A stretch of DNA of 64,000 nt, from NCBI RefSeq assembly GCF_029867415.1, contig NW_026705399.1, forward strand, positions 124,001 to 188,000, read 5' to 3'. The stretch comes from Vicia villosa (lineage: Eukaryota > Streptophyta > Magnoliopsida > Fabales > Fabaceae). How positions within the stretch are numbered: position 1 is the first letter of the stretch; the number at the start of each line of letters is the position of its first letter. Position numbers and translations under genes: made by a program. The notes beneath the pieces were generated by a model, which was not told the origin of the DNA, searched no databases, and was given only the letters and a program-made list of their open reading frames with translations. Shown here piece by piece: positions 23,263 to 34,440 of the stretch.

Positions 23263-23621
23263 TATTGAAGAGTAATTCAATATTCAGAAGATGAGCATCA
23301 GAAGTTCTGATGTGGGCTGATCTTCTGATGGTTACTCAGAAGATAGTGTTGACCAGAAGTTCTACCTTCTGGGTCCTGATAGCGTAACTGTTTAGTTAGT
23401 AAGGGTACTTTAGTATTTTGTAGTATTGTACTGTTTGTACCTTAAACTTGTTCACTAAGTTTAGTTTGTTAGGGCTTAGGTGGCAATTTTTCTTTTGTAT
23501 AAATAGCCTTGTATTAGCTATCATTTATTAACAACGCAAGTAGAATATACATTATTATTCTCTCATTAATCTTTGCGCCGTTATTCTCTTTGTCATCATC
23601 TTTATTCATTGTGCACCAACA
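23263..23621 (+). repeat. Solo copia-type LTR, 359 bp, TSD GAGAA
   Basis: GAGAA occurs at 23258-23262 and 23622-23626. The LTR begins TATTGAAGAG (TG decayed to TA) and ends CACCAACA. It contains inverted CAGAAG/CTTCTG words (23280-23370) and a TATA box, TATAAATAG, at 23498-23506, so it once held a promoter. There is no internal region, which indicates LTR-LTR recombination. Confidence 0.85.
23498..23506 (+). promoter_or_regulatory. TATA box in solo copia LTR
   Basis: TATAAATAG lies about two-thirds into the LTR, the expected U3/R position. Confidence 0.6.
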
Positions 23622-25610
23622 GAGAAGGAGTAATTGCAATGATACAATGATTCATAGTGATTATTCTTTAAAAAGGAACCAAACTTTGGGGTAAAATACA
23701 TGAAAAAATAATGAAAACTTTATGAGTATAAGAATGCAAAAACTCTACAAGCCAAAAACCAAAATTCAAGATGTATGAATTCCTTTCAAACCCGCAACTT
23801 CAAACATTTTCATTAATTTAAAATCTTAGAGACCTACTCACAAAGCAAACTAAAACTTGAATATCCTACCTCAAAAAGGACATGGAATCAACCAATCAAT
23901 CAATAATTTCCCATTGAACTTAATAATAAGTTATATGACAAGTATATCATTTGTCATTAAAATTGTTGTCATTATAATATTTCTATGAATAATGCTAAAA
24001 TTTCTCTGGTTCTATTATTTGAAACATTGTCATTTTTTAAAATTTATTTTATAAAGTTTTAGCTATTGTTTTAAACTATGAATATTATTATTAAAATTTA
24101 AATTTTTTAAAAATTATTGGATTTGCACTTAAAATTTTAAGCAAATGACTTTTTTATAAGGCCCAAATTGGGGCTATTTACATTTCTACTTGTACTTGCG
24201 GTGAGTAGAATAAATAGAGATGAATTTGCTTGCGATCAATCAAACAAGGGTCATTAGATTGTTCATATGTGAATAAGTGATATATGACCTAACTATTTGG
24301 ACGAGTATATATAGCTTGAGTCCTCCCTTGAGAGAAATCGATCTTTTTTCCTATAAACTTGGATACGTAGAGCATGACTTGAATTATCAGAGAGTATGGT
24401 GGATGACTCATCCCTTCAATATATGTGTGGGTTTATCCAGTCAGCAAGACTTGGAATTGTTTGGTTCCCCCAACGGTAGTTCTGCTGGTTGTTACAATGT
24501 GATTGGTGAGTCATCCCTAAACACGTAGGAGAACAAGACAAGCTCGCTCCCACATCTTACACATGTTTGACATTGCTTGTTCTTTTTTTAGTACTCTTTG
24601 TCCCATTTAAGAGATGGATAACTAATGGTTTGTAACCAGTGATACTTAATGGGCTCGGGGTTATAATATGACGGTCCATGATCCTTGAAACATTAGGCCT
24701 ATAAGGGATACGTAGTTAAGGAAATACTTAGTTATCTATAGTCCTTCAAGGTTGAGACTGTCCGGATGACGTGGTTAAGAAAAGACATGGTTACCTTAAT
24801 CCCTCAAGCATGAGGCTTTTAAGGAAGAAATGGTTAAGGAAATACATAAGAGTGTGCAACCCCTCAAGCATGAGGCCTATAAGAGTGGGTGAAATGGTTA
24901 GGGAGAGTTTGCAAGACTATCAATCACACGCGATTAAAGCTATATTTATTCTAAATTGTTTGATTCAATAGAGGCAGCTCAACGTATCAATTAAGGGGCC
25001 TGGATAAGTCCTTTGATTTCTAATTAAAGTTGCGATGGTTAAGTTTCCTTGAGAAATATCTCTCAGTTTGAGCCCTTCGCTACTCTGTATGCATGCGACA
25101 ATGTGCTGACATGGTAATGATGGTTACTAGAATAAAGGCTATCCATTTCTTATAAATATGGAGATCCTTTCATGTCACTTTTATCGTTTATCTTGTCTAT
25201 ACGCTCAAACAACAAGTGCTTCCTCTTTCCTCATCTATCCATACAAACCCAAATTTATTCAGCAATTCATGTCACCATACAACATGTACCTCCCGCTTAT
25301 ATTTCATATTTCCTTTTCTTTTTCTATTCATACTTAGAGGATTGTGATCTTAGCAATTGTGACACTAGTGGTAATGTAGTTGATCCCAATACTCATGAAG
25401 ATAGTCGATATATATGGCATTGTTGCATTAGAGTTCGAGGCAAGAAAATAGTAGAGTGAACTGAATATTTTTTAAACAAATATATTTGAGAGTTACGATC
25501 ATAGTTTTAGGAGTATTTCTGATAGCGACACACCTAGTGATTTTGTTTTGGTCTCTTCTTACCTAGGACCGACGAGAGAAAATGGAAACCTCACTCTTTG
25601 TGTGATATAG

Positions 25611-25686
25611 TGGTGAACATTAACTTTATTTCTAATAACAAAATAATGTGGTGAACATTAACTTTATTTCTAATAACAAAATAATG
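25611..25686. repeat. 38-bp perfect tandem duplication
   Basis: The unit starting TGGTGAACATTAAC occurs twice back to back (25611-25648 and 25649-25686). Confidence 0.95.
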
Positions 25687-25898
25687 ATAAATGCATTCTC
25701 CAAGGACTTGTACATATCGACCACTAGAAATTAAGATGACGCCTTGCTAGAGCCTTACGTGGAGGGCGGAAAAGATACCCCAAAGGGCACAACGACACCT
25801 CAAATGACTAAATGATATTCTGTAGGACATGATGATATCCCAAAGGGCGCAATGATACTATAGAGGGAGCCATGATTTTGTATGTGCTCAACAGTTAA

Positions 25899-25974
25899 GT
25901 TAAAGAGAAAACACACTTAGTAAATCAGGTGCCACGGTTAAAGAGAAGACACATTTAGTAAATTGGGTGCCACG
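25899..25974. repeat. Second 38-bp tandem duplication, unrelated unit
   Basis: The unit starting GTTAAAGAGA and ending GGTGCCACG occurs at 25899-25936 and 25937-25974 with a few mismatches. Confidence 0.9.
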
Positions 25975-26047
25975 CGATAGCTTCTCACCTACTCTATAAG
26001 GTCATTCCCTATTAAGAAATAGTTTTTCAATCTTTCTAGGTTCAATT

Positions 26048-27108
26048 TGATCCGCTGTCGCGCACGGATCAAAAATGAGTGTTTTGTAAAAACTATAGTA
26101 ACGGTAACGACAACTCGAATATCGTTCTCACAAGGATTCTCGTTGATTATTAACCAAAGGTAAATCGATTTAGGGGGGGTTTGTTTAAGGTTTCGATTAA
26201 ACAAAATAGTAAAAATAAGTGATTATCAAAATAAGCTGAAATGATTAATCTACTGTTTTGGCTTCCTAACTTATCATCGATCCAAATAATTTCCAACTCA
26301 CAAGCGGATTCTATTCCCTTTTCGATTATAAAAACAATTATACAAGCGCAATTGGAATTATGTGATGTATGTTCCTAATTCCCGAATTAAGCAAATGGAT
26401 TATATATAGCAATCGTGAATTAAGCAAACACGACAAACATACGCGGATTAAGCAAACGCGATTAAAGTATAGGAACATGCAACCATCGAAATAAATCAAT
26501 CTAACCTTGGATAATATCGAATTAAGCAAACAACATATCAAAGATTAGAATTGAAAGGAAATAGATTAATTGGAAAATATAAGAACCTCAAAGTATCGGC
26601 GGAAACCGTTTACAGCAGATTAACCTCTAGGAATTAGTTCTTCATGATCAAACGTACAAGCTCTTCCAAAAATGTGAATGGTGATAATCAGTAACGCGGC
26701 TGCTACCCTAAGGGGAAATAGTACAACCCGTTTTACAAACCAACTGGGTCGAACATACGACCCAGACCCAAAACTAATGACCCGAAACTTAAATAAACGA
26801 GTGCTGCAACTTCAACGAATTTTCTGGCCCTGCTACAGTCCGATTCTGACTTCGACTCCAACATAAGAATTGTAGCTCTTTCTCTTAGCTTTCCGACGAT
26901 TATTAGAACGCCTCAATCGGACTCCTGGAACTCCAGATATGATCGTTTCCGTGCAGACTGCTAATGCTGAAAATTAAATACGAAAATCAAATAACAATAA
27001 AAATAAATTAAAATATAAAAACATTATAAAATACAAAAATAAGACAAGCAAACCATGGAAATGTATAAGTACAAACGTAGAGGAATGTGCATCAAAATGC
27101 ACTGATCA
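26048..27108 (-). repeat. Athila-like LTR1 (leftmost)
   Basis: Plus-strand ends are TGATCCG and TGATCA. Both ends form hairpins: TGATCCG-10 nt-CGGATCA at 26048-26071, and GTGCAT-CAAA-ATGCAC just inside the right end. It shares five further bases (AATT plus C on the plus strand reading leftward) with the internal primer-site side, hinting at a broken junction rather than a clean insertion edge. Confidence 0.9.
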
Positions 27109-28117
27109 AATTCCCCCACACTTGAACTTTTGCACTCCGAGCAAAATGAAAAACAAAACAAAGAAAGCACAAATACATCAACAGTTACTCATCCTAGGCT
27201 ACAAATCTTCTTCGGGTAAGTTTGCATCGACAGGTACTAATCTTCCACACTAAGGACATCGTAAGAACACTAACCACAGATATGCAGACATAAGCCTCCT
27301 AAATACACAAACCAATTCAAATCATATTATTATATCATAGCCTAACTTACTCATCCTTTTTGCTCTTTTTCATTCAGGCGCAATCACATTAAGCCCGTTA
27401 TCTCCACACACTTATAGCAGGACGACCGGTTAGTGACTCTGATCCTTTTTTGCACGGGGTTCCGGTACTTACGTGGCATAACCCTTTGCTTACTCAGATG
27501 TAGTTGCGGGGGATCGGACCGTAATCCTCCCTACCAAGTTCAGCACCAGAAACCGCTGAACCAACTAACAAAGAGTTTTGAAAATTTTTTTTTGAAGATT
27601 ACACAACCGTTGGGTTAAGTGACCGGGTGAGGGTCACTAAACTTAGAAGGTGTATTCTCTTTTTCTTTTCTCTTTTTTTTTCTTTTCGGAACATTCACTT
27701 ATATTCATCGGCTTCCCTGCGTAAAGTGTGTGAGAGATGGTGCCGAGTGCTGAAATAAACTACTCAAGAGCTGTCAAAGAATGAGAAATTAAGGCTAAAA
27801 CATAATAACAAATTCAAATCAATTTCCATATGCAGGAGACTTACGGTGTTAGAACGATACCGATCTTGTGAATTTTTCCTAAGTCTCCGCAAACCCGACT
27901 CAAATCAGTCTATAGCCTAAAACTTTCAAAATGATGCATATTTATTTATTTTTTTAAACTGAAAACAAAACAAGAAAACTAAAGAAAATAAAACAAAGAA
28001 CAAAAGCAAAGAAAATAAATGATTCCCTCCCCCACACTTAAAATAAGCATTGTCCTCAATGAAAAGAACTCAAATATAAAGTAAGAGTGAGAGAAAGGAA
28101 AGAACACACCCGAGTAT

Positions 28118-28765
28118 TCAAGGAGGATATGTGATCGCATAAACAGCCTTTGCTAGTGAAACCTCTTTTACAATCTCTCCTTCCAAAGTAGGGCTCTCGT
28201 GGAATAGCCTAATACGGTGTACATTGACCTTGAAATTTATTTTAGTGCCTTCGCCTTTTATTCCAGGATCAAAGAACAATCTCCGAAAAGTAAAAGTGTC
28301 GAATGCGCACGTGAAAGTGATGTCATTTATCACAACATCAAAGATCAATGGTTGTAAGGGCTGCCTCACTAATTTTTCTTCATCTGAAAGTGAGATCTTA
28401 TGCTTATTACATGATGGAATAATATCAAGAATGTCAATCAAAGTCCATCCAATTCCATTTCTATGTTTCTTCAATGATTTCTCTTCATTCTCAAATTCAG
28501 TCTTTGATGAATAACTTAAATCTTCAGGAAGTAGTGCAGACTCTAAAGAAGGTGGTTGTTCAACGGATGGGGTGTTTTGGGCAGTCGAGATTTCAAGTTC
28601 AACTGCATAAACAACTTCATCGACAACTTCACCTGTAGGAAAAATGTCACCCTGTAAGGCATCATTAATCTCAGCACAAACAACACACACATTAGTGTCA
28701 GTACAATCAGAACATGAGTAAACATCATCAAAATCAGACAGTGATGGAAAATCAGATGAAAGCAA
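28118..28765 (-). pseudogene. Athila-like pol remnant ORF, copy 1 (215 codons)
   Basis: The frame reads as pieces of an Athila polyprotein joined by in-frame deletions. A spacer is followed by the segment just before RT (SLKKHRNGIGWTLIDI, then KLVRQPLQPL). A few residues of an RT-like FTFRR motif come next, then the post-integrase tail (FKVNVHRIRLFHESPTLEG). Protease, the RT catalytic YxDD, RNase H and integrase are missing, so it cannot encode enzymes. It is in the same frame as the gag remnant upstream, separated by one TAA and 24 bases; the frame has no ATG start, only TTG. Identical in the second repeat copy (31716-32363). Confidence 0.75.
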
Positions 28766-28789
28766 ATCATTACGAGTATCATCAACATT

Positions 28790-29191
28790 TTAAGAAAGCG
28801 ACTCAATTTGAAAAACAGAATGCTCTTCCAAGGGTTGTTGGTTTGATCCTTGAGCTTGCTGCATGGCATTCATCAAAGTGGCAAGCTGTCCAATCTGTGT
28901 TTGCAAAGTCTGGAGAGTAGAATCTATTTGCTGTTGATACTGAAGATTATTTGCAGCCATTTGTTTGACAATATCCTCTAGTGAAGGTTCGGAAGGTGCA
29001 GAGCACACAACCTGGAATTCCTTCAGATGCTTATGCGAATCCTCTCCTGCAAAACCACTAAAGCTAGGCAACAAATATGTTAAACCATATTCCAATTCAA
29101 AAGGTGTATCAGTCGCAGGATAGTCAATACATAAACCATTGTAGTTCACATTAGGGACAGGCAACTGCGTCAAAGTTCTTTGTTCAGCCAT
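28790..29191 (-). pseudogene. Athila-like gag remnant ORF, copy 1 (133 codons)
   Basis: Starts ATG at 29191. It contains the Athila Gag N-terminal signature LPSFSGFAGEDSHKHLKEF, then jumps by deletion to a glutamine-rich C-terminal Gag segment (LQTQIGQLATLMNAMQQAQG). Most of the capsid region is gone. The ORF is identical in the second copy (32388-32789), which means either recent duplication or conservation. Confidence 0.75.
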
Positions 29192-29624
29192 GGTTCAACA
29201 AACACAAAAATATCAATTATGTCCCATATAGGCAGAAAGAAATAGAAAGAAGGAAAACGATTAAAATAAATTTAGAAAAATATAAAAACACAAAATTTAA
29301 ACTAATTAAGACAAATAAGAATTTTGGGAATTTTTTTGGATTTTTTCAAAACTGACAAAACAGTAAATAATTAATTAAAAATAGAAAAAAGAGGAATTTG
29401 ACAATTTTGGGTCGATTTCCCATACTCTTCTAGAGTAAGGGAGTATTGATCACACGATTTTTCTGCTTCCAGTAGGCAAAAACATTTTACAATCGAACAC
29501 AATTTTTCCAAAAACCGATTTTTTTCGACTCAAACCGCGAATTGGCCAAAACCGTGGGGAAACTACGGCCTAAACGCGAGAACACTAAACCTATGACTCT
29601 AATATCAGTTAATAACAACAAGAA

Positions 29625-29642
29625 TCCCCGGCAACGGCGCCA
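29625..29642 (-). promoter_or_regulatory. tRNA-Asp primer binding site, copy 1
   Basis: On the minus strand TGGCGCCGTTGCCGGGGA follows LTR2 by three bases and is complementary to the 3' end of plant tRNA-Asp, the primer used by Athila elements. Confidence 0.9.
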
Positions 29643-29645
29643 ATT

Positions 29646-30706
29646 TGATCCGCTGTCGCGCACGGATCAAAAACGAGTGTTTTGTAAAAACTATAGTAAC
29701 GGTAACGACAACTCGAATATCGTTCTCACAAGGATTCTCGTTGATTATTAACCAAAGGTAAATCGATTTAGGGGGGGTTTGTTTAAGGTTTTGATTAAAC
29801 AAAATAGTAAAAATAAGTGATTATCAAAATAAGCTGAAATGATTAATCTACTGTTTTGGCTTCCTAACTTATCATCGATCCAAATAATTTCCAACTCACA
29901 AGCGGATTCTATTCCCTTTTCGATTATAAAAACAATTATACAAGCGCAATTGGAATTATGTGATGTATGTTCCTAATTCCCGAATTAAGCAAACGGATTA
30001 TATATAGCAATCGTGAATTAAGCAAACACGACAAACATACGCGGATTAAGCAAACGCGATTAAAGTATAGGAACATGCAACCATCGAAATAAATCAATCT
30101 AACCTTGGATAATATCGAATTAAGCAAACAACATATCAAAGATTAGAATTGAAAGGAAATAGATTAATTGGAAAATATAAGAACCTCAAAGTATCGGCGG
30201 AAACCGTTTACAGCAGATTAACCTCTAGGAATTAGTTCTTCATGATCAAACGTACAAGCTCTTCCAAAAATGTGAATGGTGATAATCAGTAACGCGGCTG
30301 CTACCCTAAGGGGAAATAGTACAACCCGTTTTACAAACCAACTGGGTCGAACATACGACCCAGACCCAAAACTAATGACCCGAAACTTAAATAAACGAGT
30401 GCTGCAACTTCAACGAATTTTCTGGCCCTGCTACAGTCCGATTCTGACTTCGACTCCAACATAAGAATTGTAGCTCTTTCTCTTAGCTTTCCGACGATTA
30501 TTAGAACGCCTCAATCGGACTCCTGGAACTCCAGATATGATCGTTTCCGTGCAGACTGCTAATGCTGAAAATTAAATACGAAAATCAAATAACAATAAAA
30601 ATAAATTAAAATATAAAAACATTATAAAATACAAAAATAAGACAAGCAAACCATGGAAATGTATAAGTACAAACGTAGAGGAATGTGCATCAAAATGCAC
30701 TGATCA
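29646..30706 (-). repeat. Athila-like LTR2 (shared, middle)
   Basis: Serves as the 5' LTR of one unit and the 3' LTR of its neighbour. Same length as LTR1 and LTR3. Confidence 0.92.
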
Positions 30707-31715
30707 AATTCCCCCACACTTGAACTTTTGCACTCCGAGCAAAATGAAAAACAAAACAAAGAAAGCACAAATACATCAACAGTTACTCATCCTAGGCTAC
30801 AAATCTTCTTCGGGTAAGTTTGCATCGACAGGTACTAATCTTCCACACTAAGGACATCGTAAGAACACTAACCACAGATATGCAGACATAAGCCTCCTAA
30901 ATACACAAACCAATTCAAATCATATTATTATATCATAGCCTAACTTACTCATCCTTTTTGCTCTTTTTCATTCAGGCGCAATCACATTAAGCCCGTTATC
31001 TCCACACACTTATAGCAGGACGACCGGTTAGTGACTCTGATCCTTTTTTGCACGGGGTTCCGGTACTTACGTGGCATAACCCTTTGCTTACTCAGATGTA
31101 GTTGCGGGGGATCGGACCGTAATCCTCCCTACCAAGTTCAGCACCAGAAACCGCTGAACCAACTAACAAAGAGTTTTGAAAATTTTTTTTTGAAGATTAC
31201 ACAACCGTTGGGTTAAGTGACCGGGTGAGGGTCACTAAACTTAGAAGGTGTATTCTCTTTTTCTTTTCTCTTTTTTTTTCTTTTCGGAACATTCACTTAT
31301 ATTCATCGGCTTCCCTGCGTAAAGTGTGTGAGAGATGGTGCCGAGTGCTGAAATAAACTACTCAAGAGCTGTCAAAGAATGAGAAATTAAGGCTAAAACA
31401 TAATAACAAATTCAAATCAATTTCCATATGCAGGAGACTTACGGTGTTAGAACGATACCGATCTTGTGAATTTTTCCTAAGTCTCCGCAAACCCGACTCA
31501 AATCAGTCTATAGCCTAAAACTTTCAAAATGATGCATATTTATTTATTTTTTTAAACTGAAAACAAAACAAGAAAACTAAAGAAAATAAAACAAAGAACA
31601 AAAGCAAAGAAAATAAATGATTCCCTCCCCCACACTTAAAATAAGCATTGTCCTCAATGAAAAGAACTCAAATATAAAGTAAGAGTGAGAGAAAGGAAAG
31701 AACACACCCGAGTAT

Positions 31716-32363
31716 TCAAGGAGGATATGTGATCGCATAAACAGCCTTTGCTAGTGAAACCTCTTTTACAATCTCTCCTTCCAAAGTAGGGCTCTCGTGG
31801 AATAGCCTAATACGGTGTACATTGACCTTGAAATTTATTTTAGTGCCTTCGCCTTTTATTCCAGGATCAAAGAACAATCTCCGAAAAGTAAAAGTGTCGA
31901 ATGCGCACGTGAAAGTGATGTCATTTATCACAACATCAAAGATCAATGGTTGTAAGGGCTGCCTCACTAATTTTTCTTCATCTGAAAGTGAGATCTTATG
32001 CTTATTACATGATGGAATAATATCAAGAATGTCAATCAAAGTCCATCCAATTCCATTTCTATGTTTCTTCAATGATTTCTCTTCATTCTCAAATTCAGTC
32101 TTTGATGAATAACTTAAATCTTCAGGAAGTAGTGCAGACTCTAAAGAAGGTGGTTGTTCAACGGATGGGGTGTTTTGGGCAGTCGAGATTTCAAGTTCAA
32201 CTGCATAAACAACTTCATCGACAACTTCACCTGTAGGAAAAATGTCACCCTGTAAGGCATCATTAATCTCAGCACAAACAACACACACATTAGTGTCAGT
32301 ACAATCAGAACATGAGTAAACATCATCAAAATCAGACAGTGATGGAAAATCAGATGAAAGCAA
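31716..32363 (-). pseudogene. Athila-like pol remnant ORF, copy 2
   Basis: Same deduced protein as 28118-28765, offset by exactly 3598 bases. Confidence 0.75.
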
Positions 32364-32387
32364 ATCATTACGAGTATCATCAACATT

Positions 32388-32789
32388 TTAAGAAAGCGAC
32401 TCAATTTGAAAAACAGAATGCTCTTCCAAGGGTTGTTGGTTTGATCCTTGAGCTTGCTGCATGGCATTCATCAAAGTGGCAAGCTGTCCAATCTGTGTTT
32501 GCAAAGTCTGGAGAGTAGAATCTATTTGCTGTTGATACTGAAGATTATTTGCAGCCATTTGTTTGACAATATCCTCTAGTGAAGGTTCGGAAGGTGCAGA
32601 GCACACAACCTGGAATTCCTTCAGATGCTTATGCGAATCCTCTCCTGCAAAACCACTAAAGCTAGGCAACAAATATGTTAAACCATATTCCAATTCAAAA
32701 GGTGTATCAGTCGCAGGATAGTCAATACATAAACCATTGTAGTTCACATTAGGGACAGGCAACTGCGTCAAAGTTCTTTGTTCAGCCAT
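32388..32789 (-). pseudogene. Athila-like gag remnant ORF, copy 2
   Basis: Same deduced protein as 28790-29191, offset by 3598 bases. Confidence 0.75.
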
Positions 32790-33222
32790 GGTTCAACAAA
32801 CACAAAAATATCAATTATGTCCCATATAGGCAGAAAGAAATAGAAAGAAGGAAAACGATTAAAATAAATTTAGAAAAATATAAAAACACAAAATTTAAAC
32901 TAATTAAGACAAATAAGAATTTTGGGAATTTTTTTGGATTTTTTCAAAACTGACAAAACAGTAAATAATTAATTAAAAATAGAAAAAAGAGGAATTTGAC
33001 AATTTTGGGTCGATTTCCCATACTCTTCTAGAGTAAGGGAGTATTGATCACACGATTTTTCTGCTTCCAGTAGGCAAAAACATTTTACAATCGAACACAA
33101 TTTTTCCAAAAACCGATTTTTTTCGACTCAAACCGCGAATTGGCCAAAACCGTGGGGAAACTACGGCCTAAACGCGAGAACACTAAACCTATGACTCTAA
33201 TATCAGTTAATAACAACAAGAA

Positions 33223-33240
33223 TCCCCGGCAACGGCGCCA
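33223..33240 (-). promoter_or_regulatory. tRNA-Asp primer binding site, copy 2
   Basis: Same 18-base site as at 29625, three bases from LTR3. Confidence 0.9.
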
Positions 33241-33243
33241 ATT

Positions 33244-34304
33244 TGATCCGCTGTCGCGCACGGATCAAAAACGAGTGTTTTGTAAAAACTATAGTAACGG
33301 TAACGACAACTCGAATATCGTTCTCACAAGGATTCTCGTTGATTATTAACCAAAGGTAAATCGATTTAGGGGGGGTTTGTTTAAGGTTTTGATTAAACAA
33401 AATAGTAAAAATAAGTGATTATCAAAATAAGCTGAAATGATTAATCTACTGTTTTGGCTTCCTAACTTATCATCGATCCAAATAATTTCCAACTCACAAG
33501 CGGATTCTATTCCCTTTTCGATTATAAAAACAATTATACAAGCGCAATTGGAATTATGTGATGTATGTTCCTAATTCCCGAATTAAGCAAACGGATTATA
33601 TATAGCAATCGTGAATTAAGCAAACACGACAAACATACGCGGATTAAGCAAACGCGATTAAAGTATAGGAACATGCAACCATCGAAATAAATCAATCTAA
33701 CCTTGGATAATATCGAATTAAGCAAACAACATATCAAAGATTAGAATTGAAAGGAAATAGATTAATTGGAAAATATAAGAACCTCAAAGTATCGGCGGAA
33801 ACCGTTTACAGCAGATTAACCTCTAGGAATTAGTTCTTCATGATCAAACGTACAAGCTCTTCCAAAAATGTGAATGGTGATAATCAGTAAAGCGGCTGCT
33901 ACCCTAAGGGGAAATAGTACAACCCGTTTTACAAACCAACTGGGTCGAACATACGACCCAGACCCAAAACTAATGACCCGAAACTTAAATAAACGAGTGC
34001 TGCAACTTCAACGAATTTTCTGGCCCTGCTACAGTCCGATTCTGACTTCGACTCCAACATAAGAATTGTAGCTCTTTCTCTTAGCTTTCCGACGATTATT
34101 AGAACGCCTCAATCGGACTCCTGGAACTCCAGATATGATCGTTTCCGTGCAGACTGCTAATGCTGAAAATTAAATACGAAAATCAAATAACAATAAAAAT
34201 AAATTAAAATATAAAAACATTATAAAATACAAAAATAAGACAAGCAAACCATGGAAATGTATAAGTACAAACGTAGAGGAATGTGCATCAAAATGCACTG
34301 ATCA
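33244..34304 (-). repeat. Athila-like LTR3 (rightmost)
   Basis: Differs from LTR2 by one visible base (AAAGCGG against AACGCGG near 33888). It ends TGATCA and is followed by GTTTC. Confidence 0.92.
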
Positions 34305-34440
34305 GTTTCACTACATGTTTGAGTATCAGATCAACTTCTTTCATTTCTCTTGGCATCACTCGAGAGTTGTACCTCCTCAAAGCTCTTTGCTTTGTAGGAG
34401 GAACTCTTGGATGTAGACCATTTTGCTGCATTCACCTAAC
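34305..34440 (-). pseudogene. Fragment of a gypsy polyprotein near its C-terminus
   Basis: One minus-strand frame contains RYNSRVMPREMKEVDLILKHV, like the region after integrase in Tat/Ogre-type gypsy polyproteins (RxN.xV.PRxF..GDLVL). The frame is cut by the array at 34304. On the far side (25989-26047) the minus strand reads LERLKNYF.. and could be the polyprotein end, with some 40 residues missing between, consistent with a deletion at the array edge. Confidence 0.4.

Larger units (their letters stand above)
23627..26047. other. Repeat-like intergenic stretch without a gene
   Basis: No host gene is seen. 24672-24930 holds about four degenerate copies of a CCCTCAAGCATGAGGC-type unit, roughly 60-70 bases apart. 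A plus-strand TATAAATAT near 25152 could be an LTR promoter. Two separate 38-bp tandem duplications lie at 25611-25686 and 25899-25974. The extreme right (25989-26047, minus strand) may be the tail of a gypsy polyprotein (LERLKNYF-like) interrupted by the array that follows. The overall identity is unclear; a decayed gypsy LTR and 3' region is my best guess. Confidence 0.35.
26048..34304 (-). mobile_element. Tandem Athila-like non-autonomous retrotransposon array (LTR-int-LTR-int-LTR)
   Basis: Three 1061-bp LTRs (26048-27108, 29646-30706, 33244-34304) enclose two 2537-bp interiors, giving an exact 3598-bp period. On the minus strand each interior starts with a tRNA-Asp primer site and ends with a purine tract. 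Both carry the same broken gag-pol derivative and a GAGGACAATG..TAAGTGTGGGGG block typical of Athila relatives. LTR2 and LTR3 differ at one base that I could see (29646+648 region, CGCGG against AGCGG), and LTR1 differs from LTR2 at about three. The interiors appear identical. No TSD joins the two outer flanks (GTTTC right, CAATT left). Unequal recombination between LTRs is the simplest origin; an assembly duplication cannot be excluded. Confidence 0.9.

Noticed and set aside
26338..26541. 67-codon minus-strand frame repeated in each Athila-like LTR
   Set aside because: Repetition is explained by the LTRs; leucine/cysteine-rich product from AT-rich sequence without motifs.
28118..28792. Stop-codon readthrough joining the Athila-like gag and pol remnants
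   Set aside because: Only one TAA separates the in-frame parts, but both ORFs are already deleted derivatives and no readthrough context is recognisable.
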